Source: Treponema sp. (GTDB lineage Bacteria > Spirochaetota > Spirochaetia > Treponematales > Treponemataceae). Taken from it: a stretch of 13,001 nt of DNA. A program made the translations under genes and the position numbers. Shown here one piece after another: positions 1 through 6,750 of this stretch. The stretch is from NCBI GenBank assembly GCA_016293495.1, contig JAEDED010000035.1:1-13001 (forward strand), given 5' to 3'. How positions within the stretch are numbered: the stretch's first letter is position 1; the number at the start of each line of letters is the position of its first letter. Below the pieces are notes generated by a model, which worked only from the letters and a program-made list of their open reading frames with translations, did no database searches and was not told where the DNA came from.

Positions 1-48
1 GTAAGATTCTAAAAATTATCTTATTGTAGATAAGAACCTTTCTTCCTA

Positions 49-267
49 CAAATTGGGATTTGTATGGCTAAGGTATAAAATGATATTAAACGATGCAGTT
101 TTAGTTGATAACAGCATCGTTTTGATATAAAATTTCCAGGGAAGGATGAAAAACTTTTGGTTAATTCTGCGTAAGTGAGACAAAATTTAAGTTGATAATC
201 ACATCAATTTTCATTTGTATCATTATGCAGGAAACAATCCGGTTAGGTTTGTGGATCCGGATGGAAG
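49..267 (+). repeat. RHS cassette repeat, copy 1
   Basis: First of three copies of a conserved block. Copies 1 and 2 are both 219 bp with no indels and about 17 differences by eye (roughly 92% identity). The block contains a CAAAT/ATTTG inverted repeat at its left end, a long imperfect stem-loop (88-123), a short TTGAT/ATCAA hairpin (192-207) and, after an in-frame TAA at 188-190, the last codons of an RHS core ending in FVDPDGR. Sequence similarity stops right after the DPDGR codons, where the variable tip begins. It looks like the homology arm used for tip exchange. Confidence 0.9.
88..123 (+). other. Stem-loop in repeat copy 1
   Basis: Arms 88-100 (AAACGATGCAGTT) and 111-123 (AACAGCATCGTTT) pair over 13 positions with a single A-A mismatch and a 10-nt loop. 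The same structure is identical in copy 2 (1406-1441) and is largely kept in copy 3 (2789-2824). Copy 3 turns the A-A mismatch into an A-T pair but gains one C-A mismatch and one wobble. It is followed by only a short T run, so it would be a weak terminator at best. Confidence 0.6.
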
Positions 268-772
268 ACAGAGTGCATATCTACCAGGCGGTGGCACTCA
301 ATTTGGAGGTCAGCCAAGAGGTTTGTCCTATAATAAAACAGAATATTTAAAAACGTGTGATACTATTTCTGACTTTGTTGAAGGCATCTCATCAAAGGGA
401 CGAGAAATTGTTGTATTATGGGATAAATTGTTTAATGGGAATCGATTTCTGAAACTTGCAATTGAAAAGCAAAATTCTTTACAGAAAGCTTACAATGAAA
501 TAGTTTCAGATTTTTCCAAGCAAGATTATGATCGTAATGGCGATGGTAAGATTGATAATTTTGAAGCAAGCATGTTTGCAAGAGATGTCAATTCTACAAT
601 GAACTTTAATTACTCAGAGTATAATGCTTCTGGAGAAAGGGTAATTCAAAGAGGACCATATACAATTGATATCCCACAATTAACAACGACAAAGGCTAAA
701 GAAATTCTTCAAAATAAAATGAAACCAATTAAAATTCCGGAGTATCCAGTATGTGTAAAAGAATTATTCTAA
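215..772 (+). CDS. Orphan RHS tip 1: RHS core end fused to an EF-hand-like C-terminal domain
   Basis: The first 18 residues, LYHYAGNNPVRFVDPDGR, are the conserved end of an RHS core; the domain after them is the variable tip, normally the toxin of a polymorphic secreted protein. The tip (about residues 19-185) is not a family I can name. It carries a canonical calcium-binding loop at residues 106-117 (D106, N108, D110, G111, I113, E117), as in EF-hand or dockerin-like motifs. No catalytic motif is obvious. The only start codon is TTG (215) with no Shine-Dalgarno sequence, and an in-frame TAA at 188-190 lies nine codons upstream, so this is probably a silent cassette that works only after recombination onto a complete RHS gene. 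Its 3' end overlaps the following MORN gene by 22 bp, as toxin and immunity genes often do. The toxin role is inferred from position. Confidence 0.75.
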   Translation: MYHYAGNNPVRFVDPDGRQSAYLPGGGTQFGGQPRGLSYNKTEYLKTCDTISDFVEGISSKGREIVVLWDKLFNGNRFLKLAIEKQNSLQKAYNEIVSDFSKQDYDRNGDGKIDNFEASMFARDVNSTMNFNYSEYNASGERVIQRGPYTIDIPQLTTTKAKEILQNKMKPIKIPEYPVCVKELF

Positions 773-1329
773 TTTCTATTTATTTAATTTTACTTTTCTC
801 GATATATGGTGAAAGTATAAAATGTCCAGATGGCTCAAGTTATGAGGGTACTTTAATTGATGGTGTTTTTAATGGTTATGGTGAACAGTATTGGAATGAG
901 AACCTTTATTTCAAGGGTAATTATGTTAATGGAAAATTTGAGGGTAAAGGATTACTTGTAAATGGAGAAAATACTTATGAAGGAGAATTTTCCAATGGCG
1001 AATATAGTGGGACAGGTATTCTTACTTCAAATTTTGGATATAAGTATGTAGGCACATTTAAACATAATCTTTTTAATGGAACAGGTTTCATTGTCTACCA
1101 AAATGGCGATTCTTATAAGGGTGATTTTAAGGATGGTTATTTCCATGGTTATGGAACTTATAAACACTTAAATGGTAAAATAGATAATGGTATATTTGAA
1201 AATGGTATTTATTTTGATCCGTTAAAAAAAATCAAAAACGTTACAAAAATTATATTTATTCTTACTGCAATAATTTCTATATGTGCTAATATTTGCTTTT
1301 TGATAAAAATAAAAAACAGAAATAATTAA
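751..1329 (+). CDS. MORN-repeat membrane protein, candidate immunity protein of cassette 1
   Basis: A 192-residue protein with an N-terminal hydrophobic signal or anchor (about residues 4-20), at least five MORN-type repeats starting near Y31, Y53, Y76, Y99 and Y122 with a 22-23 residue period (pattern YxGxFxxGxxxGxGxxx), and a C-terminal transmembrane segment (about 166-187) followed by a basic tail. The repeat body would face the periplasm if the first segment is a cleaved signal. The ATG is preceded by GGAG (739-742) at 8 nt, a good ribosome binding site lying inside the tip 1 gene. The 22-bp overlap with tip 1 and the next cassette repeat starting shortly after its stop make it the natural immunity candidate. 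MORN repeats are a generic scaffold, so the function is inferred from context only. Confidence 0.8.
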   Translation: MCKRIILISIYLILLFSIYGESIKCPDGSSYEGTLIDGVFNGYGEQYWNENLYFKGNYVNGKFEGKGLLVNGENTYEGEFSNGEYSGTGILTSNFGYKYVGTFKHNLFNGTGFIVYQNGDSYKGDFKDGYFHGYGTYKHLNGKIDNGIFENGIYFDPLKKIKNVTKIIFILTAIISICANICFLIKIKNRNN

Positions 1330-1366
1330 ACTTATGAAAAAAGGCATTCATTAACAACTGTTTACC

Positions 1367-1585
1367 CAAATTGTGATTTGTATTGCTAAGGTATAAAATG
1401 ATATTAAACGATGCAGTTTTAGTTGATAACAGCATCGTTTTGATATAAAATTTTCAGGGAAGGATGAAGAACTGCAGGTAAATTATGCGTAAGTGAGACG
1501 AAATTTAAGTTGATAACCACATCAATTTTCATTTGTATCATTATGCGGGAAATAATCCGTTGAAGTTTGTGGACCCGGATGGAAG
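1367..1585 (+). repeat. RHS cassette repeat, copy 2
   Basis: Same 219-bp block as copy 1, offset by exactly 1318 bp with no gaps. The non-coding stem-loop (1406-1441) is identical to copy 1. The coding end reads LYHYAGNNPLKFVDPDGR after an in-frame TAA, showing synonymous and conservative changes. It separates the MORN gene from the second tip. Confidence 0.9.
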
Positions 1586-2162
1586 GGATGTTAATCCTTC
1601 TAACATGGGATTAAAACCAGAAATACGACAAAAAATGAATAGTCTTCAAAATCTGGCGGCTATTGCGAAGCATATAAAACAGTCGGGAAAATCCAATGGT
1701 ATTGACTTGAAGCTTTCTTTTCACACAGATGGATGTTGGGCTCGTGCCACAGTAATTCGTGAAGAACTGGAGAAAAGTGGTTTTGAAGTAGAGGGATATA
1801 CTATTGTAATATCTCCATTGAAATACGAAGCAAAACAAAAAGTAAAGCGAGGACAATTAAATCCTTCTGACATACCTATGAATGATGAGAAGAATAGATT
1901 CAGTTATCATGTTGGAATAACCGTAAAAATTGATGATGAATTATACGTAATAGATCCATTTTATGATGAATATTCTCCAGGCTTATCAAAGCAGAATGAT
2001 TGGATAAAATCACAATATGGTGCATATTCTGACTTTCAAAAAAAGGATACTAAATATGCACACTTAGAATCTTTTGAGCGATTCAGAAATAAGAAAACAG
2101 GTGTATTGGCAGATACCAAAGCTACATTTAATTTTTCAGTGCAATGGCTTAATGAGCAATGA
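1533..2162 (+). CDS. Orphan RHS tip 2: protein-glutaminase (glutamine deamidase) toxin domain
   Basis: Residues 1-18 are the RHS core end; the rest is a tip with the signature of bacterial protein glutaminases, papain-like enzymes that deamidate glutamine side chains in proteins. The motifs I see are DGCWARA (catalytic Cys68), YHVGITV (His126) and YVIDP (Asp141). They match in order and context the Cys-His-Asp triad of Chryseobacterium protein glutaminase (DGCYARA, YHVAILV, IIDP, from memory). All three residues are intact, so the domain should be active if delivered. It starts with a TTG (1533) without a Shine-Dalgarno sequence, again downstream of an in-frame stop, so it is probably a silent exchange cassette. 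Its stop overlaps an ATG of the next gene (ATGA at 2159-2162). Family assignment is strong; use as an intercellular toxin is inferred from the RHS context. Confidence 0.8.
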   Translation: MYHYAGNNPLKFVDPDGRDVNPSNMGLKPEIRQKMNSLQNLAAIAKHIKQSGKSNGIDLKLSFHTDGCWARATVIREELEKSGFEVEGYTIVISPLKYEAKQKVKRGQLNPSDIPMNDEKNRFSYHVGITVKIDDELYVIDPFYDEYSPGLSKQNDWIKSQYGAYSDFQKKDTKYAHLESFERFRNKKTGVLADTKATFNFSVQWLNEQ

Positions 2163-2173
2163 GCAGGATGTAT

Positions 2174-2719
2174 ATGATGAAAAAATTTTATTTTAATATT
2201 TTATTATCTTTTATCTTTTTTAGTTGTACTATTAATGGACCAAAATCGGGAATAGTTTTATGGGAATATAGTCCGAGTCTGACATATGAAAAAACTTCAC
2301 AGTATGATTTTGATGAAATAAAATCTAATTATCCAAAATCAATTTTTATTGATTTTGAAGAGGTTGATAAATATTCGAAGTCAAATCATACTTTTATAAT
2401 TCCCAAAAATAAGTTACACAGTGAAGATGATTTTGAATATCTTTCTCATTTTAATGAAATCCAGTTCTTTTCGATTTATCTCAATGGAAAGCATTATTTG
2501 ACAGGTGTTAGTTATATGTGTGATTTGTCAGCACAGATACCTCGATTTCCATATGAAAATCCTGTTTTATTAATTTCAACTAAAAACGGGGGCCTTAAAC
2601 TTTCAAATACAATAAATGATATTGATGGAGAATTTGGGTGGCAGGAATCGGATTTATCAGATTATGATTTTAGTGAGATAGAAAATTATTTTCATTCACG
2701 AAATAAACTGGTGAAATAA
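2174..2719 (+). CDS. Lipoprotein, candidate immunity protein of cassette 2
   Basis: A protein of about 181 residues that I do not recognise. It begins with a classic lipoprotein signal: a KK pair, a hydrophobic run (FYFNILLSFIFF) and a cysteine at residue 18 in SC context, which suits the relaxed spirochaete lipobox. The frame opens at an ATG at 2159 that overlaps the tip 2 stop, but that start has no ribosome binding site and would put extra residues before the signal. AGGA at 2165-2168 serves ATGs at 2174 (5 nt) or 2177 (8 nt), so I start at 2174. Position directly behind the deamidase tip makes it the immunity candidate. Placement outside the cytoplasm is notable for a toxin expected to act on cytosolic proteins, so it could instead be an unrelated surface lipoprotein. 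Confidence 0.75.
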   Translation: MMKKFYFNILLSFIFFSCTINGPKSGIVLWEYSPSLTYEKTSQYDFDEIKSNYPKSIFIDFEEVDKYSKSNHTFIIPKNKLHSEDDFEYLSHFNEIQFFSIYLNGKHYLTGVSYMCDLSAQIPRFPYENPVLLISTKNGGLKLSNTINDIDGEFGWQESDLSDYDFSEIENYFHSRNKLVK

Positions 2720-2749
2720 AAATCTGGTTAATTATTTTTTTTACCATGC

Positions 2750-2918
2750 CAAATTGTGATTTGTATTGCTAATGTATAAAATGATATAAAATGACGCAGT
2801 TTTCGTTGATAACTGCATCGTTTTGATATAAAATTTCCAGGGAAGGATGAAGAACTGAAGGTGAATTCTGCATAAGTGAGACGAAATTTAAGTTGATAGT
2901 CACATCAATTTTCAGTTG
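2750..2918 (+). repeat. RHS cassette repeat, copy 3 (3'-truncated)
   Basis: About 169 bp collinear with copies 1 and 2 without indels (offset 1383 bp from copy 2), containing the same stem-loop (2789-2824) and TTGAT/ATCAA hairpin. Similarity fades right at the codons for LYHYAGNN, and the converging ATPase gene ends a few bases later at 2930. It marks the right end of the cassette array; no tip follows it. Confidence 0.85.
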
Positions 2919-2929
2919 TTTTATGTAGT

Positions 2930-4750
2930 TTATACATCTGGCAACCCTTTCAAAAACTCTTCCACATTCTTATACTCAACGCCGTTTTCCAGCATCTGAG
3001 ATTCTCCGCGATAGAGTACGCATTTTCGCACAACCTTGCCGAATTGAGCTTCTGTAAGAGAAATTTTTTCTTCGTCATTAATATGGCGGTACTGAGCAGG
3101 GAAAGTTTCCTTACTGTGTTTGATTTCAAAAATCTCGCATTGCTTTTTTGTCTTGTCCTGAATGACCATATCAAATTCACCTGAAGCAAATTTGAGCTTA
3201 AAGACAGTGCGCTTTGAACCATAGGTGCGCTTAGTTTCCAGGAAAACAATATCTTCGAGCATTCTGCCGCGGACATCTTCAAGGATTTTCTCTGTGATAA
3301 TATCGCGCAATTCGCCTGTCAAAGAGCCGAAAACTTCATCCTGCATAAGCGAATAAACTAGCACTTGTGCCTGGCAGAATCGCATTCCACTCTGGGTAAA
3401 GATTATCCGTTCCTGTTTTTTGTTGCTGATAGGGATATTTTCTGTGTAAACGATTTCAAGTAAATCCAGAGCCTTTAAATATTCGGTAATTTCCTTAATA
3501 TGAACATCTTTGATTTCTATAGTCTGTCTTTCTTTGTTGCGGATTTTCAGAATGTCCATAAGTTTTTTTGTGACTTCGCTTGCATCAAAAGTATCCAGAA
3601 AATCAGTGCGCTTTGTTTCATCTTTTTCACGGCGGAGCAGGTCTTTTGCAGAACCTAAATCGCTGGATTTAAAATCACGTGTAATGACATCAACCGTAAA
3701 GGCCTGGTTCATATCTTCGATAATTCTGTTGATGGCATTTGTGAGCTCATCTTTTTTATACAAATCAATCAGGTTGCGGAAATGATTTCCCCTGTCATAG
3801 CATTTAAGGGAATGCTGAATATTCTGAGCAATTGCAGTGTCTATGTATCGGCGGGTAGATTCATCAGTACGGAAAGAGGCATCGAAAGCATTTGCATCAC
3901 TGTCTTCAAAATTGGTTTCGCCAGCTTTTAGTGTTCCGCCATAGCGAATATACTCATCGATATCATCAATTTTCAAAAGTCTTGAATATTCGCGGAAAGG
4001 TACGAATGTTGTATGAATAGTAACTGCACGGTCATAAAGTTCTTCGTTCTGAGCAAACCAGAAGCCCAGGGAATCTGTACCGGACAAAACAATTTTCATC
4101 CCCTGAACTGCGTACACATCTGAAAGAAGAGCAGCGTTATCGATGAATTTTTCTATAAGTGTGATTTCATCAATGAGGACATATTTATATTTGAGTTTGT
4201 TTGCAAGCTTCAAATCTGCATTCAGTTCTTCAATTGTGTTTTCTGTAGATGCTTTTATATATATGGCTGATTTTTGTTCTTCTTTATTCATGGCAAGAAC
4301 AAGCTGTTTCAGGAGTGTTGTCTTTCCAGTTCTGCGGAGACCAAAAACAAGGCAAACTTTATCAGCTGCCGGAGTTTTTAAGAAATCCTGAATCTTAGAA
4401 AAACAGTCTCTTCGTTCATACTGGCTTGCTGTCTGTGCCATATTTAAGAGTGCTTCTCCATAGAGGGCTGACATTTTGAATTCAGGTTCTGGAGTTTCTT
4501 CTTCTGTTTCTTCAGAAACTGGATCGGGCAGAGTCTTTTTTAATGCTTTCAATTCTTTCTGAAGTTTTTTTCTTTCTTCAATCTGAGGTTTGAGAGTATT
4601 TGCTTCCTCTTCAGAGATATAGCGGCTTTTTGATTTCCCGTTTTCTTTCCACTGCTGATAGTAATATTTTTTGTCGTTTATAACCTTTTCAATAAGGTAT
4701 CCAACAGGAAGTTTTGCAATCTGTTCTTCTAATTCGCTTATATCTGCCAT
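2930..4750 (-). CDS. AAA+ ATPase with C-terminal PD-(D/E)XK-like domain (DUF4143-type)
   Basis: About 606 residues. A small N-terminal module (1-75, many Lys/Tyr, a coiled KELKALKK stretch) resembles DUF6788-like domains, followed by an acidic Glu/Pro linker. The P-loop is GLRRTGKTT (about 137-145), Walker B is VLIDE (191-195) and a sensor-like LSGTDS lies near 222-227; then a helical and winged-helix-like middle. The C-terminus shows a restriction-nuclease-like pattern: E499, D527 in GEFDMVI and E542-x-K544 in FEIKHS. This layout is typical of the widespread AAA ATPase/DUF4143 proteins of unknown cellular role, often in defence or mobile regions. I chose ATG 4748-4750 because AAGAGG precedes it by 6 nt; an upstream TTG (4780) falls inside a palindrome. 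The gene converges on the RHS array. Family confident, function unknown. Confidence 0.85.
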   Translation of the reverse strand: MADISELEEQIAKLPVGYLIEKVINDKKYYYQQWKENGKSKSRYISEEEANTLKPQIEERKKLQKELKALKKTLPDPVSEETEEETPEPEFKMSALYGEALLNMAQTASQYERRDCFSKIQDFLKTPAADKVCLVFGLRRTGKTTLLKQLVLAMNKEEQKSAIYIKASTENTIEELNADLKLANKLKYKYVLIDEITLIEKFIDNAALLSDVYAVQGMKIVLSGTDSLGFWFAQNEELYDRAVTIHTTFVPFREYSRLLKIDDIDEYIRYGGTLKAGETNFEDSDANAFDASFRTDESTRRYIDTAIAQNIQHSLKCYDRGNHFRNLIDLYKKDELTNAINRIIEDMNQAFTVDVITRDFKSSDLGSAKDLLRREKDETKRTDFLDTFDASEVTKKLMDILKIRNKERQTIEIKDVHIKEITEYLKALDLLEIVYTENIPISNKKQERIIFTQSGMRFCQAQVLVYSLMQDEVFGSLTGELRDIITEKILEDVRGRMLEDIVFLETKRTYGSKRTVFKLKFASGEFDMVIQDKTKKQCEIFEIKHSKETFPAQYRHINDEEKISLTEAQFGKVVRKCVLYRGESQMLENGVEYKNVEEFLKGLPDV

Positions 4751-4775
4751 AGTAAACCTCTTACAGATATTTAAC

Positions 4776-4810
4776 ACCAATTACCACCAAAAGTAAAGGT
4801 GGTAATTGGT
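4776..4810. promoter_or_regulatory. Perfect 13-bp inverted repeat upstream of the AAA+ ATPase
   Basis: ACCAATTACCACC (4776-4788) and GGTGGTAATTGGT (4798-4810) are exact reverse complements separated by a 9-nt A-rich spacer. It lies 25 bp upstream of the chosen ATPase start, just before its ribosome binding site. No T tract follows on either strand, so it is more likely an operator or a leader hairpin than a terminator, though it could also end transcription coming from the HEPN gene. Confidence 0.6.
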
Positions 4811-4899
4811 AGTAAAAGTAAAAAAAGTAATAAGATGTTTTTTTCCTATATCTCACTATTTTGAATCTTTCTTTTTGCCTTTTCCGTACAATTATTTAT

Positions 4900-6375
4900 T
4901 TAAATCTCTCCCATTATTATAGGACCAATTATTTTATCTTTAGGATAGTTTTGTTCTTCATTTGTATGAACAGCAAGTGAAAGGTAAATTATTGCTTCAC
5001 GAACATAATGAAGTATCTTTTCAATCTTTCGTTCAAATTCATCGATTGTTATTTGATATGCAAAATCGTCATAGGGATAGATATTTTCAACATTTTTGTA
5101 TTGAGTAATTTTAACATAACGGTGCTCAAGGCAATTTCTTATTTCTGAAAGTTCTTTTGCATCATCATCAGTAGAAGCTAGATATTCTGTATCTGAATGA
5201 AAATCTTTACTTAAATAATATAAACCTCGTAATGGGTTATTATTTAAACTTTCAATTATTGGATTTATGTTTTGTTTCTGTTTACCTTCATACCATATTG
5301 TATGAAAAGCAATACTACGAATATTTATTTTTAATTGTAAATAATCATTTAAGAAGAATGCGATTTTATCAAGTATAGAATAAAGGTTTTTATAGGCTGT
5401 TTTTAAGAGTTCATACTTATATCCATAAAGTGAATAATCAAATGTATTTACTAAATGAGTTTCTTTATCTGAAAAATGTTTTTCGTAATCATCTTTTTGT
5501 TTAAGATATGAATAATATATGTACCTTGAAGAAGCAAACTGTTGTTTTATTTCATTAAACAGACCATGAAATTTTGGAGGTTCATTAATCGAAGCAATCA
5601 TATTAGGTAGATGTAATATGTCATGAGCTACAAAACTTTCATTATAAACATCGTTTAAGGGATTTAGAAATAATGAATTCTGAAGAACCCATTTTCGATA
5701 TTCTTTTTCTTGTTCAGATAAGTCATTGAAATAATCAGAGGATATAAAGTCTTGTTTTAAAAGAGCAGGATTTATTAAATTTTTGTATTTAGAAAAGCTT
5801 TCTTTTGCTTCGGTATAGACATCATTTGATTTTATTGCATTTTCTAAAAAGGGGTATGCTTTTTTACATAATAAAGCTGCATGATTTTGGTCATAAAGAC
5901 TGCGAGCATATGTATTAAGCCCCATTCCAAGATTTCCTTGTGCCATTCCAAAATCATTATGAATTTCCAAAGCTTTTTTCCAGGCCTCTATTGCATAAAT
6001 AATTCTCCCAGATTCTGAAAACAAATTTCCTAAATTTGTATAGCTTTGAACGACAAAGATTTGTGATTCATTTTTGTGTTTGCATTCAGTTTTTAGATTT
6101 ATACATTTTCGATAAGCTTTTATTGCATTAATATGTTCGAGATTGTTATATATCCATAACTTTTTTTCTGAATGATTTCTTAACGAATCTAGATAAGAAT
6201 AAACATTACCTAGATCATAATAAAGAACAATTTTTGCATCTATTGAGAAAGTTTCATTGTTAAGTAATTGATTTATTTTATCGACAAAACTTTGTAGTGT
6301 ATCTTCATCCTTTTCATCAAACGCAGTGTCAATGCCCATGCTGATGCTATTTACAATACTCTGCCAATTATTCAT
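4900..6375 (-). CDS. TPR protein with LA2681-like HEPN domain
   Basis: About 491 residues. The N-terminal half is helical with TPR-like repeats, the clearest near residues 111-150 (LGNLFSESGRIIYAIEAWKK and the following repeat). The C-terminal half matches the LA2681-type HEPN domain, including the motif RNCLEH (R413, H418), an intact R-x4-H as in active HEPN ribonucleases. HEPN proteins commonly cut RNA in toxin-antitoxin, abortive infection or CRISPR-linked systems; the TPR part may sense or bind a partner. I prefer ATG 6373-6375 over a GTG at 6382-6384 because AGG lies 8 nt upstream of it. No small MNT antitoxin gene is adjacent. The neighbour downstream on the same strand is the AAA+ ATPase, about 150 bp away, so co-transcription is possible. 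Family confident, biological target unknown. Confidence 0.85.
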   Translation of the reverse strand: MNNWQSIVNSISMGIDTAFDEKDEDTLQSFVDKINQLLNNETFSIDAKIVLYYDLGNVYSYLDSLRNHSEKKLWIYNNLEHINAIKAYRKCINLKTECKHKNESQIFVVQSYTNLGNLFSESGRIIYAIEAWKKALEIHNDFGMAQGNLGMGLNTYARSLYDQNHAALLCKKAYPFLENAIKSNDVYTEAKESFSKYKNLINPALLKQDFISSDYFNDLSEQEKEYRKWVLQNSLFLNPLNDVYNESFVAHDILHLPNMIASINEPPKFHGLFNEIKQQFASSRYIYYSYLKQKDDYEKHFSDKETHLVNTFDYSLYGYKYELLKTAYKNLYSILDKIAFFLNDYLQLKINIRSIAFHTIWYEGKQKQNINPIIESLNNNPLRGLYYLSKDFHSDTEYLASTDDDAKELSEIRNCLEHRYVKITQYKNVENIYPYDDFAYQITIDEFERKIEKILHYVREAIIYLSLAVHTNEEQNYPKDKIIGPIIMGEI

Positions 6376-6393
6376 ATTAAACACCTATGCTTT

Positions 6394-6421
6394 ATTATAA
6401 TACAATAAACTCTCATGTCTT
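6394..6421 (-). promoter_or_regulatory. Possible promoter of the HEPN gene
   Basis: On the minus strand a perfect TATAAT (+ strand 6394-6399) is preceded by AAGACA (6416-6421), 4 of 6 matches to the -35 consensus, with a 16-bp spacer. Transcription would start near 6387, leaving a very short leader before the AGG ribosome binding site and the ATG at 6375. AT-rich DNA gives such boxes by chance, so this is tentative. Confidence 0.35.
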
Positions 6422-6644
6422 TGTATTAATTTTTTTAAAGATATAATCTGACCGCAGGCTAAAAACCTACCGCCCACGAACTTAAAGTAAAAAGTTTAAG
6501 TAAATCCTGAATTTCAGTGAATTCAGTTGAATTCATTTAATTTGTCTTTTGGGAAAAATAGTGTTATATTTTAGATATCCGAGGCAGAAATACCACTAAT
6601 TCTAGCTTATTTGTTCACCGAAGTTCATTTAACTCCGTTTAAAA
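6422..6644. other. Gene-free stretch between the HEPN promoter and the tRNA terminator
   Basis: No credible coding frame is seen. It holds a 7-bp inverted repeat ACTTAAA/TTTAAGT (6480-6501) and two close copies of TGAATTCA (6518-6525 and 6528-6535). None has a clear role. Confidence 0.4.
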
Positions 6645-6671
6645 ACAAAAAACCACTCATTTCTGAGTGGT
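6645..6671 (-). terminator. Rho-independent terminator after guaB and the tRNA-Met remnant
   Basis: Read on the minus strand: ACCACTCA, GAAA tetraloop, TGAGTGGT, then TTTTTTG. The 8-bp stem is perfect (6652-6659 with 6664-6671) and is followed by a T tract. It sits just past the 3' end of the tRNA-like sequence and would also end guaB transcription. Confidence 0.85.
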
Positions 6672-6677
6672 CTGTTA

Positions 6678-6750
6678 TAGCGAGGGTAGGACTCGAACCT
6701 ACGGCCTCCGGGTTATGAGCCCCAGGAGCTTCTTAGGGATCCCCCCCTAA
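6678..6750 (-). tRNA. Degenerate tRNA-Met(CAU): 3' half intact, 5' half lost
   Basis: On the minus strand the 3' half of a CAU tRNA is plain: D-stem 3' strand GCTC (6726-6729), anticodon loop CTCATAA (6713-6719), variable loop AGGCC, T arm GTAGG-TTCGAGT-CCTAC (6686-6702), acceptor 3' strand CCTCGCT and discriminator A at 6678; CCA is not encoded. The three G-C pairs of the anticodon stem and the loop recall initiator tRNA. The 5' half is missing: instead of a strand pairing with CCTCGCT and a normal D arm, there is a perfect hairpin CTTAGGG/CCCTAAG (6731-6750) with a run of seven C on the + strand. Only the inner acceptor pairs could form and the outer anticodon-stem pairs are weak (T-G, G-G). 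I read it as a tRNA pseudogene or attachment-site remnant rather than a working gene; an assembly error is also possible. Confidence 0.7.

Noticed and set aside
146..178. ATG right after an AGGGAAGG stretch inside repeat copy 1, opening a 10-codon frame
   Set aside because: The frame is not kept: the same ATG in copies 2 and 3 stops within two to five codons, and the purine-rich stretch directly abuts the ATG.
1611..1856. Minus-strand open frame inside tip 2
   Set aside because: It is antisense to a strongly supported deamidase domain, has no ribosome binding site and encodes no recognisable motif.
49..2918. CRISPR array or insertion sequences in the repeat region
   Set aside because: The repeats are about 200 bp, over 1 kb apart and partly coding; no transposase, terminal repeats or short regular spacers are seen.
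3510..4391. Plus-strand open frames opposite the AAA+ ATPase
   Set aside because: They are antisense to the Walker-motif-bearing gene and have hydrophobic, Ser-rich composition typical of shadow frames.
6518..6535. Two close TGAATTCA copies
   Set aside because: Only two short AT-rich copies 10 bp apart, with no link to a gene start; likely chance.
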